Assembly (NCBI GenBank): GCA_038204165.1
Contig: JBBRDG010000004.1
Coordinates: 21,443 to 85,442, forward strand
Reading direction: 5' to 3'
DNA: 64,000 nucleotides
DNA from: UBA9959 sp038204165
GTDB lineage: Bacteria; Elusimicrobiota; Elusimicrobia; Elusimicrobiales; UBA9959
The notes under the pieces were generated by a model that worked only from the letters and a program-made list of their open reading frames with translations, was not told the origin of the DNA and did not search any database. Position numbers and translations under genes: made by a program. This document shows, piece after piece, positions 50,266 through 60,243 of this stretch (positions are counted from its first letter, which is position 1; every line of letters begins with the position of its first letter).

Positions 50266-51743
50266 TGTACAAAGGCTTCATCGCCCGGACAGCTCTCGTC
50301 GCCCTGCTAACGCTGGGCGCGGGGGCCTGCGCGAAAAAAGAACAGCTGGTGATCTTCGCCACCGCCAGGTCGCAGGGCCGGCTCTGGGCCAGGGAAGAGC
50401 CTGCGGCGGGCGGCAAGCTCGCGGGCGGGTTCGCTGTCTTTAAAAATTTATACGATTCGGAAAAGCGGCCAAAGCTGGCGGTGGACGCCGGCAACTGGTT
50501 CTCCGCCACTCCGGAAGGCTGGCTGACGCACGGCCGCTCCACGTTAGCCTGCCTGAACGCCGTGCCCTACTCCGCCGCGGCGGTAGGCATGGAGGACCTG
50601 ACGCTAACGCCGGCGGAACTGCAGAAGCTGGCGGAGGCCTCGGTCATCCCGCTCCTCGCCTCCAACCTGTACCTGAAAAACAACAAAAAACCGGACTTCC
50701 TGCGCAGCCAGACCATAATTACCGCGGGTGGAAAGAAGATAGGTTTTTTTTCCATAATGATCCCCGCCCCGGCCAAGGCTAACCGCAGGAAATACCTGGC
50801 CAACTACAAACTTGAAAAAGAGACCTACGAGACGGAACGTGCTGTAAAAGCGCTTCACGAAGGCGGGGCGCAGATTATTATAATGCTGCTGGGGATAAAT
50901 CCGAGGGAAAAAGCCGAACCTGAATTTTTTAAGAACTTCCTGGCGAAGGGACCGAAGATAGATCTGGTTATCACCGACGAGCCTTCCGTAAAAAAGCCCT
51001 TCAAGGTCAACCGCACCTGGGTGGCCGGCGCGGGCCTTGAAATGGCGAGCGCCGCAAGGTTCACGCTGAACCTGGACCCCGCCACCGGCCGCATGACGGA
51101 CCTCGACTGGGACCGCCTGCCGCTGCTGGCCGAAAAATACGGCGAAGATAAACCCATGCTGGAGATCATTGCCGGGTATAGAAAGGCCGCGACGGCACAT
51201 TTCGCCAGAAAGGTCGGCTTCCTGACGGAGACGCTCCCGCTGCGCGAGAACGGATTTTCCCCGGCCGCGGACTTCGCCTCCGACTGCATGAAGCGCTGGG
51301 CCAGAACCAACGCCGCTATCCTTAGCCTCTCCGAGCCCGCCGCGGGTTTTTCCAGCGGCCCAGTCACCGTCGGCTCGCTTTATTCGGCCTTCCCGCTGGA
51401 TTCAAGCATAGTTTTCGTAAAAATCCGCGGCGACGACCTGGAAAAGGCCCTGAGCGCACTCCAGCCCGGTGAGATCAGCGTTTCAGGCCTGAAGCTTTTC
51501 CTTAAGGACGGCGTGCTCGAAAGAACGGAAAACGACGGTGTCCCGCTGGTCCCCGGCCGGGTCTATCACTTGGCCGTCCCGGATTCCCTGGTCGGGAGCC
51601 GCGAAAACTCACTGCTTTCAAGCGCGATGGAATTTTCCAATTCACGCCGCTACCTGCGTGAAATCATAGGCTGGTGCTTCTCCAGAAAAAAGTCCTACGG
51701 CAGGCCGGAAAGCGGCAGGATAGTAAAGACGGAAGGCAACTGA
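50265..51743 (+). CDS. UshA-family lipoprotein without metal ligands (pseudoenzyme)
   Basis: 492 residues. It has a lipoprotein signal (LGAGAC, Cys22) and the same two-domain plan as the gene before it. Colinear alignment shows loss of the metal site: Asp29/His31 become Arg35/Gln37 (FATARSQGR), Asp74 of DSGD becomes Asn (DAGNWF), Asn106-His107 become Met-Glu (GMEDL), the HVGFGG His is absent (LLGINP), and GGHNHV is replaced by TDEPSV. Surrounding segments such as ATPEGWLTHG stay alignable. It cannot be an ordinary phosphatase. A binding or regulatory partner of its active neighbour is plausible. Starts and stops overlap on both sides. Confidence 0.85.
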   Translation: MYKGFIARTALVALLTLGAGACAKKEQLVIFATARSQGRLWAREEPAAGGKLAGGFAVFKNLYDSEKRPKLAVDAGNWFSATPEGWLTHGRSTLACLNAVPYSAAAVGMEDLTLTPAELQKLAEASVIPLLASNLYLKNNKKPDFLRSQTIITAGGKKIGFFSIMIPAPAKANRRKYLANYKLEKETYETERAVKALHEGGAQIIIMLLGINPREKAEPEFFKNFLAKGPKIDLVITDEPSVKKPFKVNRTWVAGAGLEMASAARFTLNLDPATGRMTDLDWDRLPLLAEKYGEDKPMLEIIAGYRKAATAHFARKVGFLTETLPLRENGFSPAADFASDCMKRWARTNAAILSLSEPAAGFSSGPVTVGSLYSAFPLDSSIVFVKIRGDDLEKALSALQPGEISVSGLKLFLKDGVLERTENDGVPLVPGRVYHLAVPDSLVGSRENSLLSSAMEFSNSRRYLREIIGWCFSRKKSYGRPESGRIVKTEGN

Positions 51744-52330
51744 TGTTTGAATCTCTCGCGGCTTTTTTCGCCAGGTGGGTCTCACGGCTCAAGGCTTTCT
51801 CCATGCTGGCCGGAGCCTGGGGTTTTCTTTTTAGTGTAAATTCGCTGATAGGCTTCCAGGCCGCCTTTGAATACGACGACGGGCTCTCCTTTTCTACCCC
51901 GGCGTTCAAAGCCGCAGCGAAAGACGGCCTGGAGCAGGGCTCACCCGATTACTGGAACGCCGTCAACCGCTCCTACTCTTACGAAAGCCTGAAGCCCGTG
52001 CCCTGGCTGACCGCGTGGACGCTGCGGGCTCTGGGCGTGAAGATAGGCGTATTCTGCGACCGCGGCAGCGAAGGCGCCGACAGCCTGGAAACTTCCTGGC
52101 GCCGGCTGGCCGATTACTTCTACTTCAACAAGACCGAGAACGAGAAATACCGCATCCTGGAAAAAAGGCGCTTCATTCTGTACGCCGGCGCTTCCGACTC
52201 CGGGATCATCCAGGCCAGGAAAGCAGGCGTCCACCCGCTGCGCCTGCTGAGAAGCCCCCGGTCGGTCCTGACCTTCGATTATCATCCCGGCAGGTTCAAG
52301 GAGCGCTATCTGCCGCTCTCCGGGTTCTGA
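51743..52330 (+). CDS. degenerate HAD class B acid-phosphatase-like protein with N-terminal membrane segment
   Basis: 195 residues. A TM or signal-anchor segment (about 19-40) precedes a domain resembling AphA. Motif I, FDIDDTVLFSSP in AphA, reads FEYDDGLSFSTP: Glu43 replaces the nucleophile Asp, Asp45 is kept and Thr is Gly. Motif II (VTGRS) reads FCDRGS; motif IV (GDSDND) reads AGASDSG. So the nucleophile and metal pocket look disabled, though the fold is recognisable (QARKAGVHPLRLLRSP). ATG 51743 overlaps the previous stop (TGATG). It is the third gene of the coupled phosphatase-family trio. Confidence 0.72.
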   Translation: MFESLAAFFARWVSRLKAFSMLAGAWGFLFSVNSLIGFQAAFEYDDGLSFSTPAFKAAAKDGLEQGSPDYWNAVNRSYSYESLKPVPWLTAWTLRALGVKIGVFCDRGSEGADSLETSWRRLADYFYFNKTENEKYRILEKRRFILYAGASDSGIIQARKAGVHPLRLLRSPRSVLTFDYHPGRFKERYLPLSGF

Positions 52331-52361
52331 CCCCCCCATTCCCCTGCGCCTCGATAATATA

Positions 52362-52367
52362 TATAAT
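52362..52367 (+). promoter_or_regulatory. -10 box just upstream of the HIT gene
   Basis: TATAAT 7 nt before ATG 52375, with no Shine-Dalgarno sequence and no clear -35. It suggests another leaderless transcript. Confidence 0.45.
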
Positions 52368-52374
52368 AGAGTTA

Positions 52375-52716
52375 ATGGCGGATTGTATTTTTTGTTCCAT
52401 TGGCTCAGGCGAAGTAAACGCTAAGGTTGTTTACGACGACCCGGATGTAATAGCTTTTCTGGACAGGAATCCCCAGGCCCCGACCCACGTGATCATAATC
52501 CCGCGCAGGCACATAGACCGCCTCAGCGCGGCCGGGGAAGAGGACGCTGAACTGCTGGGCAAGCTGCAGCTGGCCGCGGGAAAAATAGCCAGGGTTTTAA
52601 AAGTGGAAGGAGCTTTCAGGCTGGTCACCAACAACGGCAAAGGCGCCGGACAGTCGGTTGACCACCTGCACTACCATATGCTCGCCGGCAGAAAGCTGCT
52701 GTGGCCCCCCGGTTAA
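52375..52716 (+). CDS. hinT: HIT-family hydrolase (HinT-like)
   Basis: 113 residues. Purine-nucleotide phosphoramidase fold: the N-terminal zinc-like CIFC, FLDRNPQAPTHVIIIPRRHI, and the His triad HLHYHML near the end, preceded by NNGKGAGQSVDH. It hydrolyses AMP-linked phosphoramidates. ATG 52375 lies 7 nt after TATAAT. The longer open frame back to 52015 overlaps the previous gene and is a shadow. Confidence 0.94.
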   Translation: MADCIFCSIGSGEVNAKVVYDDPDVIAFLDRNPQAPTHVIIIPRRHIDRLSAAGEEDAELLGKLQLAAGKIARVLKVEGAFRLVTNNGKGAGQSVDHLHYHMLAGRKLLWPPG

Positions 52717-52772
52717 CGCGGTAAAAAAATTTTGTTCCAAGTTTTACTTCATACAGAAAGGTGGTGATTAGC

Positions 52773-52964
52773 GTGGTATTTATTAAAGTCAGAGACGAAG
52801 AATCCATTGAAGAAGCTCTCAGGCGTTTCAAGCACGACTGCGAGCGCAACGGCATCCTGAAGGAAATCAAGCGCCGCGAGCATTACGTAACGCCCGCGAT
52901 GAAGCGCAAGATAAAGTCCCAGGAAGCCCGCCGCAAGGTCCGCAAAGGCAGAAGGTCTTTCTAA
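52773..52964 (+). CDS. rpsU: 30S ribosomal protein S21
   Basis: 63 residues: ESIEEALRRFKHDCERNGIL, then the basic tail KRKIKSQEARRKVRKGRRSF. The start is GTG 52773, because GGTGGTGAT 5 nt upstream is a near-perfect Shine-Dalgarno sequence; the frame extension to 52761 would run through it. It opens the conserved rpsU-dnaG-rpoD order, although a terminator separates it from dnaG. Confidence 0.94.
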   Translation: MVFIKVRDEESIEEALRRFKHDCERNGILKEIKRREHYVTPAMKRKIKSQEARRKVRKGRRSF

Positions 52965-52979
52965 GAAACCTTCCTGACG

Positions 52980-53010
52980 GCCGCGCGGACCCCGGTCCGC
53001 GCGGCTTTTT
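52980..53010 (+). terminator. terminator between rpsU and dnaG
   Basis: GCCGCGCGGAC/GTCCGCGCGGC, an 11-bp stem with a 4-nt loop, followed by five T. In E. coli the same place in the operon has a regulated terminator. Confidence 0.88.
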
Positions 53011-53039
53011 GCCTGTTTTACAGCCGGCTAGTATCGCAA

Positions 53040-54779
53040 ATGAGTTCATCTCCCGTCATCGAGCTTATCAGGGAAAAACTGGACATCGCAGATGTCATCC
53101 GGGAGTACGTGCCCGCCCTGAGAAAAGCCGGCCGCAACTACAAAGCGCCGTGCCCGTTCCATAACGAGAAAACTCCCTCGTTCACTGTCAGCCCCGACAA
53201 GCAGATTTTCTACTGCTTCGGCTGCAACGAGGGCGGGGACATATTCACTTTCGTGATGAAGATAGAAGGCCTTACGTTCCCTGAGGCCGCCAGAAAGCTG
53301 GCGCTCAAGGCGGGTGTGGAGTACGGCGACGAGCGCTCCCACGTCCTGACCGAGGATGATAAAGAGCGTCTCGAGCTGAAGAAGATGCTCACCCACGCGG
53401 CCGCGTTCTATCACAGCACTCTTTTTTCCCCGGCCGGCGAGAAAGCCCGCCTATATCTGGGGGAACGCCGCCTGAGCAAAGCTACCGTGGAACGCTTCGA
53501 ACTCGGCTGGGCCCCGGGGACCGGCGGGGCCTTGATGGACGAACTTAAAGCCAAAGGCTGGAGCAAAGAGCTGGCGATAAAAGCCGGGCTGGTGACGGAA
53601 CGCGAGGGCGGCAGGATCGGCGACACTTTCCGGGGCCGCATCATGTTCCCGATCCGCAACCAGGCCGGCGACACCGTGGCCTTCGGCGGGCGCGTGCTGG
53701 ACCCGGAAGGGCAGCCTAAATACCTGAACTCGCCGGAAACCGTTCTGTTTTCCAAGCGCCGCACTCTTTACGGCCTGCACGAGGCCCTGCCCCAGATCCG
53801 CAAATTCGGTAAGCTGCTGCTACTGGAAGGCTATATGGACGTGATAGGCGCGCACCAGCACGGCGTGGACTGGGCCGTGGCCCCGCTAGGCACCGCCCTC
53901 ACCGCCGAGCACGCGGGCCTGATCGGCCGCTACGCCAAGGATACGGTGGTAATGTTCGACGACGACCGCGCCGGCATCAACGCCTCGGTCCGGGCCGCGG
54001 AGATCTTCATGGAGGCCGGGCTGTACGTGCGTCTGGGCAACCTCGGCAACGGTCAGGATCCGGACGAGTACCTGAACGACCACGGGCGCGAGGAATTCGA
54101 GAAGAAGCTGGCCGAAGCGGCTGACCCGCTGGAATTCAGAATGACGCTTTTTTTAAAGAACCGCAAGACGCCCCCCACCTCGCAGGAGAAGGCGCAGGCT
54201 ATAGCGGTGCTGTTGGAAACCGTGGCCAAGCAGCCGGACGAAATTTTAAAAAGCGAATGGGTAAAGTCCCTGTCCAACCGCTTCGGCGTGGAAGAGGCCT
54301 CGGTGCTGAAACAGCTCAGGAAGACGCAGGTGGCGCCGCAGCGCGCGGTAAAACGCACGGCCCCCGCGGCGCCCCAGATGGCGCCGATAGAACGCGGCTT
54401 CATTCAGCTGATGCTGCGCGACCCTTCGCTGATAGAGAAGTCGGAGGCGCTGGGACCGGAAGATTTTTCCAGCCCGCTGGCGCGGGACATCTTCTCAGCG
54501 ATGAAAGAACTGCCGGCTCAAGCCCGGACAAAAGCCGCGGCGGCCATGGCGGAGAAATTCCCGGAGCAGGCCGCGCTTATCCTGGAACTGGCGGTAGCGG
54601 ACCTCGGCGGAGACAACACCGCCGTGCAGAACGCGGCGGGAGCGGTACGCATGCTTAAGCGCTTCTCCATAGAGCGCCGCATAAAAGAACTGCGCAACGC
54701 GCAGGAGATGACGCCGCAGCAGCTGGAAGAGTTTAGAAAGCTTTCGTCCGAACTTAAATCCTCGGGCAAAGAAATTTAG
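53040..54779 (+). CDS. dnaG: DNA primase
   Basis: 579 residues. Zinc-binding domain Cys38-His41-Cys59-Cys62 (CPFHNEKTPSF to YCFGC), RNA-polymerase domain with EGYMDVIGAHQHG and the TOPRIM acidic set in MFDDDRAG, and a C-terminal DnaB-interacting region (about 430-579). It makes RNA primers for lagging-strand synthesis. ATG 53040 has no good ribosome site; TAGTAT lies 5 nt before it, so this may also be leaderless, but the -35 is poor. It is 26 nt from rpoD. Confidence 0.97.
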   Translation: MSSSPVIELIREKLDIADVIREYVPALRKAGRNYKAPCPFHNEKTPSFTVSPDKQIFYCFGCNEGGDIFTFVMKIEGLTFPEAARKLALKAGVEYGDERSHVLTEDDKERLELKKMLTHAAAFYHSTLFSPAGEKARLYLGERRLSKATVERFELGWAPGTGGALMDELKAKGWSKELAIKAGLVTEREGGRIGDTFRGRIMFPIRNQAGDTVAFGGRVLDPEGQPKYLNSPETVLFSKRRTLYGLHEALPQIRKFGKLLLLEGYMDVIGAHQHGVDWAVAPLGTALTAEHAGLIGRYAKDTVVMFDDDRAGINASVRAAEIFMEAGLYVRLGNLGNGQDPDEYLNDHGREEFEKKLAEAADPLEFRMTLFLKNRKTPPTSQEKAQAIAVLLETVAKQPDEILKSEWVKSLSNRFGVEEASVLKQLRKTQVAPQRAVKRTAPAAPQMAPIERGFIQLMLRDPSLIEKSEALGPEDFSSPLARDIFSAMKELPAQARTKAAAAMAEKFPEQAALILELAVADLGGDNTAVQNAAGAVRMLKRFSIERRIKELRNAQEMTPQQLEEFRKLSSELKSSGKEI

Positions 54780-54805
54780 AAAATCGGGTAGAACAGGAGA
54801 TAACG

Positions 54806-56515
<1,710 letters not shown>

Positions 56516-56535
56516 CGGCACAGCCAGGCAGAAAC

Positions 56536-56573
56536 GAAGAAGCCCCGGATCTCTCCGGGGCTTCTTCTTTTTC
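56536..56573 (+). terminator. terminator of dnaG-rpoD
   Basis: A 14-bp perfect stem (GAAGAAGCCCCGGA with its complement) around TCTC, followed by TTTTT. Confidence 0.93.
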
Positions 56574-56590
56574 CGCGGTAACGCGGGCCG

Positions 56591-57277
56591 TTACTTTTCT
56601 TCCTTGGTCTCGGTGAGAAGGCCCTTAAGAATATCGTGCGCGATATCCTTGGCGCCGAGGCCCACGGCGATCGCGAAAGCGAGGCCCAGCGAAGCCAGCA
56701 GGATGTTCAGGCCTCCGATGATCATCTTCATCTTGATGCCCAGCTGTTCTATAGCCGCGATTACGGTAAAGACGATAATGACGAAGTTGACGATCCTGGA
56801 AAGGGACCGCCCGCCTTTGAGGTTGTTGGCTATCGCGGAGTTCATCACTACGTCTCCCAGAAAGCGCGCCAGCATAAGGCCGCCGAAAGCTATAAAGATA
56901 GCGGCCGTCATCTTGGGCAGGAACTCTATAACGAAACGGCGCAGGATATCGGAAATAGCAGTCAGGCTGAGGATGTCGGCCGCGGTCACAAAGAAGACCA
57001 GCAGCAACGCCCAGTAGACTACGAAAGACAGCATGCGGGAGAAGGACTTGCCGAAGCCGAAACGGATTAGCAGCTCGTTTATCCCTACGCTGCTGGTATA
57101 GTCATCAAGTTTGATCCGGCGCAGGAACTTCTCCAGGACCGAGCTGACCACCCTGGCGATAAAAAGCCCGAACAGGATGAAGATGAAAGCGGCGACAAGG
57201 CTTGGGACGTACGAAGAAAGCTTGTCCCAGATGTTAATTACGGGCTGTATAAAAAGCTCGGCGATATCTTTTATCAT
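56591..57277 (-). CDS. small MscS-related membrane protein (TM-helix repeat family)
   Basis: 228 residues with about five to six TM helices and no cytoplasmic beta domain. Two copies of the conserved helix pattern occur: VAAFIFILFGLFIARVV and AAIFIAFGGLMLARFLGDVV, and the last helix LNILLASLGLAFAIAVGLGAKD is like the pore-lining helix of the MscS superfamily. This fits the TM_helix/CmpX group, thought to be membrane-tension or small-ion channels. It is convergent with rpoD and divergent from nothing nearby; single-gene unit. Confidence 0.78.
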   Translation of the reverse strand: MIKDIAELFIQPVINIWDKLSSYVPSLVAAFIFILFGLFIARVVSSVLEKFLRRIKLDDYTSSVGINELLIRFGFGKSFSRMLSFVVYWALLLVFFVTAADILSLTAISDILRRFVIEFLPKMTAAIFIAFGGLMLARFLGDVVMNSAIANNLKGGRSLSRIVNFVIIVFTVIAAIEQLGIKMKMIIGGLNILLASLGLAFAIAVGLGAKDIAHDILKGLLTETKEEK

Positions 57278-57345
57278 AATTTCCTCCGGAAGTTACAACT
57301 CTATTCTAATATTTATCCGCGGCTAAAGCAAAACAGCCGGGAACG

Positions 57346-57375
57346 GAAAGAGCCCGCTTTGCTGCGGGCTCTTTC
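57346..57375 (-). terminator. terminator of the Pro/Ala/Lys-rich secreted protein gene
   Basis: GAAAGAGCCCGC/GCGGGCTCTTTC, a 12-bp stem with a 6-nt loop, 18 nt past the stop at 57393. The trailing sequence is only weakly T-rich. Confidence 0.7.
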
Positions 57376-57392
57376 GGGACAGAAGACAAGTT

Positions 57393-57851
57393 TTAAAGAG
57401 TATGCTTCGTTTTGACCGGATCCGCGGGGATGATTTTCATCAGCCTGGACTTTTTTATCACGGGCGACAATTTCACCGGCGCCACTGCGGCGGCGGGAAC
57501 CCGGGAATTAGGCGCGTCGCGCAGCGCCTCTTTGAGCGGCGCTTTCTTCACCGGCTTTTCTGCTGTGCCGTTCTGCACCGCGTCCAGTCTGGAAACCTGC
57601 TCCAGGAATTCTTTGGAGCCCTCGCGGTACAACGGGTCGTTCACGGTGCTAAGGACATCAAAATCGTCGGAGACCGGCGCCTCGGCGTTTATCTGGGCCG
57701 TAGTCTTGACGGCAAGTTCCGAGGTCTTAAGAGAAAGTTCAGTTCTTGCGGGTTTGTTTACCGCGAGGAGAGTGTTGTCCGCGGCGCGGGCCGCTCCTCC
57801 CAAAAATATGAACGCAGAAACCGCCGCAAAAAACACGCTGGTTACTTTCAT
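57393..57851 (-). CDS. small secreted protein of unknown function
   Basis: 152 residues with a signal peptide (cut near ARA-AD, about 23). The mature part is hydrophilic and probably disordered, rich in Lys, Ala, Pro and Val, with VAPVKLSPVIKKSRLM near the end. No family recognised. ATG 57851 has GGAGGG upstream; the longer frame to 58016 is not supported. The 248-nt gap beyond (57852-58099) holds the rplU promoter and otherwise nothing I can name. Confidence 0.68.
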   Translation of the reverse strand: MKVTSVFFAAVSAFIFLGGAARAADNTLLAVNKPARTELSLKTSELAVKTTAQINAEAPVSDDFDVLSTVNDPLYREGSKEFLEQVSRLDAVQNGTAEKPVKKAPLKEALRDAPNSRVPAAAVAPVKLSPVIKKSRLMKIIPADPVKTKHTL

Positions 57852-58062
57852 TGAACCCTCCATCATGGTGCCATTAGATTTCATGCTTATAGTATGGAAT
57901 AAAAAGCGGCGGCGTGTAAGTGGCCGAAGGCCCAGGCCCGGCTGGGCCCCATGGCCCGGAAGTAGAGAAGTCCCGCCCGGACGGCCGTGTTGATTTGGTA
58001 TAATAACTGTAAGCAACAGTATAGCGCCGCCAGATTTCTCCCCCCCAACAAAAAGTTTTATT

Positions 58063-58090
58063 TGCCAGGCCGATTTTTTTTTGATATCAT
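58063..58090 (+). promoter_or_regulatory. promoter of rplU-rpmA
   Basis: TTGCCA (58063-58068), a 16-nt spacer, TATCAT (58085-58090), 9 nt before ATG 58100. The segment from -10 to start closely resembles that of rplM. Confidence 0.65.
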
Positions 58091-58099
58091 ATACATACT

Positions 58100-58411
58100 A
58101 TGTACGCAATAATTGAAACAGGCGGCAAGCAGTACTGGGTAGTCCCTGGTGAAATCCTGCAGGTTGAAAAGCTCACGGACAAAGAAGGCGCGGAAGTGAC
58201 CTTCAAGGCTCTGTGGTCAGCTTCGCAGGAAGAAAAAAGCGCCACGGTCGCCAAGTCTCCCTCTGCCAAAGTTACCGCCCGGATTGTCCGGCATCTTAAA
58301 GGCCCCAAGCTCATAGTTTTCCGCAAGAAAACTAAGAAAGCCTATGAAAAAGGCTCGGGTCATCGCCAGGAACTGACTGAGATAGAAGTTAAAGATATCC
58401 AGTTGGCATAG
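58100..58411 (+). CDS. rplU: 50S ribosomal protein L21
   Basis: 103 residues: MYAIIETGGKQYWVVPGEIL at the start and the end KKTKKAYEKGSGHRQELTEIEV, both diagnostic. There is no Shine-Dalgarno sequence; the -10 box lies 9 nt upstream, as at rplM. It opens the rplU-rpmA-obgE unit. Confidence 0.97.
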   Translation: MYAIIETGGKQYWVVPGEILQVEKLTDKEGAEVTFKALWSASQEEKSATVAKSPSAKVTARIVRHLKGPKLIVFRKKTKKAYEKGSGHRQELTEIEVKDIQLA

Positions 58412-58480
58412 TTTTTGGCCGTTTGTTGGCAGGCGCTTCCGCAAGGGCCGTCACCAGCTTTTACAACAGAGGTTTATTTT

Positions 58481-58741
58481 ATGGCGCATACAAAAGGACA
58501 GGGTTCCAGCAGTAACGGGCGCGACAGTCAGGGCCAGCGCCTTGGTGTGAAGCGTTACGGCATGCAGACCGTCAACGCGGGTGAGATCCTGGTTCGCCAA
58601 CGCGGCACCAAGTTCCTCCCCGGTGAGAACGTCAGGAGGGCTTCGGACGACACCCTCTTTACGATAGTCACCGGCGTAGTTACCTTCGAGTGGGTAAAAC
58701 GCGGCAAGCAGCAAATCAGCGTTTATCCCTCGACGAAATAA
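58481..58741 (+). CDS. rpmA: 50S ribosomal protein L27
   Basis: 86 residues: MAHTKGQGSSSNGRDSQGQRLG, then VRQRGTKFLPGENV and DDTLFTIVTGVVTFE. The N-terminus carries no extra cleaved peptide of the Firmicutes type. AGAGG lies 8 nt before ATG 58481; the frame is open back to 58415, but that part is not L27. Confidence 0.97.
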   Translation: MAHTKGQGSSSNGRDSQGQRLGVKRYGMQTVNAGEILVRQRGTKFLPGENVRRASDDTLFTIVTGVVTFEWVKRGKQQISVYPSTK

Positions 58742-58760
58742 CCCCTCCAAAAGGAAAAAG

Positions 58761-58795
58761 CCTCCTGGGTGCCTCAAGCGTTCAGGAGGTTTTTT
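58761..58795 (+). terminator. hairpin between rpmA and obgE
   Basis: CCTCCTG/CAGGAGG, a 7-bp stem with a 15-nt loop, followed by six T. The 3' arm contains AGGAGG, the only Shine-Dalgarno-like sequence before obgE (15 nt from its ATG). Confidence 0.75.
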
Positions 58796-58804
58796 ATTAG
58801 CATT

Positions 58805-60175
58805 ATGACCACGACTAAAATCCGGGACCACCGCATATTTTCGGGCTTCATCGATACCGCCCACATCTACCTCAAAGCAGGCAATGGCGGCAACGGCGCC
58901 TCCTCCTTCCGCAGGGAGAAGTTCATCCCTTACGGCGGCCCCGATGGCGGGCACGGCGGCAAGGGCGGCAGCATCTGGCTGGAAGCCTCCAGCAACATCA
59001 CCACGCTCTCCGAAGTGGCCTCCCACCCCCACATCACCGCCACTGACGGCTGCAAAGGCCAGAGCAACCGCAAGGACGGCTCCAACGGCGAAGACAAGTC
59101 TATCTACGTCCCCCGCGGCACCGTGGTCAGGCGGGACGGCGCGGTACTGGTGGACCTCAAAGAGGACGGCCAGCGCTTCATGGTGGCCAGGGGTGGCCGC
59201 GGCGGCCGCGGCAACACAGCTTTCAAGACCCGCTTCAACACCGCGCCCAAGATCTCCGAGAACGGCGAGCCCGGCGACGATTTCGAAGCCAGGCTGGAAC
59301 TGAGCGTGCTGGCGGACATTGGCCTGGTAGGCATGCCCAACGCCGGCAAGTCCACGCTGCTGTCGGTCATCTCCTCGGCCAGGCCCAAGATCGCCGATTA
59401 CCCCTTCACCACGCTGAACCCGAATATCGGTATGGTAAACCACAAGGGCAAAAATTTCGCGGCCGCGGACATCCCCGGCCTGATCGAAGGCGCGCACGAG
59501 GGCAAGGGCCTGGGCGTCACGTTCCTGAAACACATCCTGCGCACCAAACTGCTGGTCCACCTGGTGGACCCGCGCGGCTTCGGCGCCATGAAGCCGGAAA
59601 AGGCCGTACGCGTGATTGAGAAGGAACTTAAAGACTACCATCCTCTGCTCGCGAAGAAGATCACAATCCTCGTGGTAACCAAAGCCGACCTGCCGGAATC
59701 GGTTAAGGTTTTGGAAACGCTCCAGAAGAAATTTAAAAAAAGGGAAATATTCCTTATCTCAGCCGTCACCGGAAAAGGCCTCAGCCGCCTGCTGGACCAT
59801 GTCATCAAGCTGCTGCCTACCATCAAGGAAGAGGAACTTTACCAGGCCGCCGCGGGAGAACCAGTCGGGCCCGGCGGGCCCGTAGGTAAAGGGTTTAAGG
59901 TAGCGATAGACACTGAAGGCGTGTTCAACGTAACCGGGGCAAGGATAGAGAAGCTGATCTCCATGACCAACTTCGCCCAACCCGACTCTTGGGAAAGGGT
60001 GCACAGCGTCTTCAGGACGATAGGCCTGGACAAAGCCCTCAGAAAAGCCGGCGCGGTAGAAGGAGACATGGTGCGCATCCGCGACTGTGAATTCCAGTGG
60101 AGTGACACTCCCCGCAAAGCCGGGAAACCCGGCAAGTTCGCCTACAAGTACAGACGGTTTGAATACGGCCTTTAA
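58805..60175 (+). CDS. obgE: Obg family GTPase
   Basis: 456 residues. Glycine-rich Obg fold (AGNGGNGASSFRREKF, GGPDGGHGGKGG), G domain with P-loop GMPNAGKST, switch DIPGLIEGAHEGKGLG, TKAD, and SA in LISAVTGKG, then a C-terminal OCT domain (about 365-440). Obg supports 50S assembly and growth control. ATG 58805 is chosen because the protein homology begins there; the frame upstream overlaps the terminator. The only ribosome site lies inside the terminator hairpin. Confidence 0.97.
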   Translation: MTTTKIRDHRIFSGFIDTAHIYLKAGNGGNGASSFRREKFIPYGGPDGGHGGKGGSIWLEASSNITTLSEVASHPHITATDGCKGQSNRKDGSNGEDKSIYVPRGTVVRRDGAVLVDLKEDGQRFMVARGGRGGRGNTAFKTRFNTAPKISENGEPGDDFEARLELSVLADIGLVGMPNAGKSTLLSVISSARPKIADYPFTTLNPNIGMVNHKGKNFAAADIPGLIEGAHEGKGLGVTFLKHILRTKLLVHLVDPRGFGAMKPEKAVRVIEKELKDYHPLLAKKITILVVTKADLPESVKVLETLQKKFKKREIFLISAVTGKGLSRLLDHVIKLLPTIKEEELYQAAAGEPVGPGGPVGKGFKVAIDTEGVFNVTGARIEKLISMTNFAQPDSWERVHSVFRTIGLDKALRKAGAVEGDMVRIRDCEFQWSDTPRKAGKPGKFAYKYRRFEYGL

Positions 60176-60193
60176 AGACGGCAGCCGCAAAGA

Positions 60194-60228
60194 GAAGCCC
60201 CGGGAACTTTCCCGGGGCTTTTCTTTTT
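60194..60228 (+). terminator. terminator of obgE
   Basis: AAGCCCCGGGA/TCCCGGGGCTT stem with a short loop, followed by TTCTTTTT. Confidence 0.92.
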
Positions 60229-60243
60229 AGCGCGCTGCTCTTT

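Noticed and set aside
53029..53040. Leaderless start for dnaG
   Set aside because: TAGTAT lies 5 nt before the ATG, but the nearest -35 options have poor sequence or a 14-nt spacer, so I left it out of the leaderless set.
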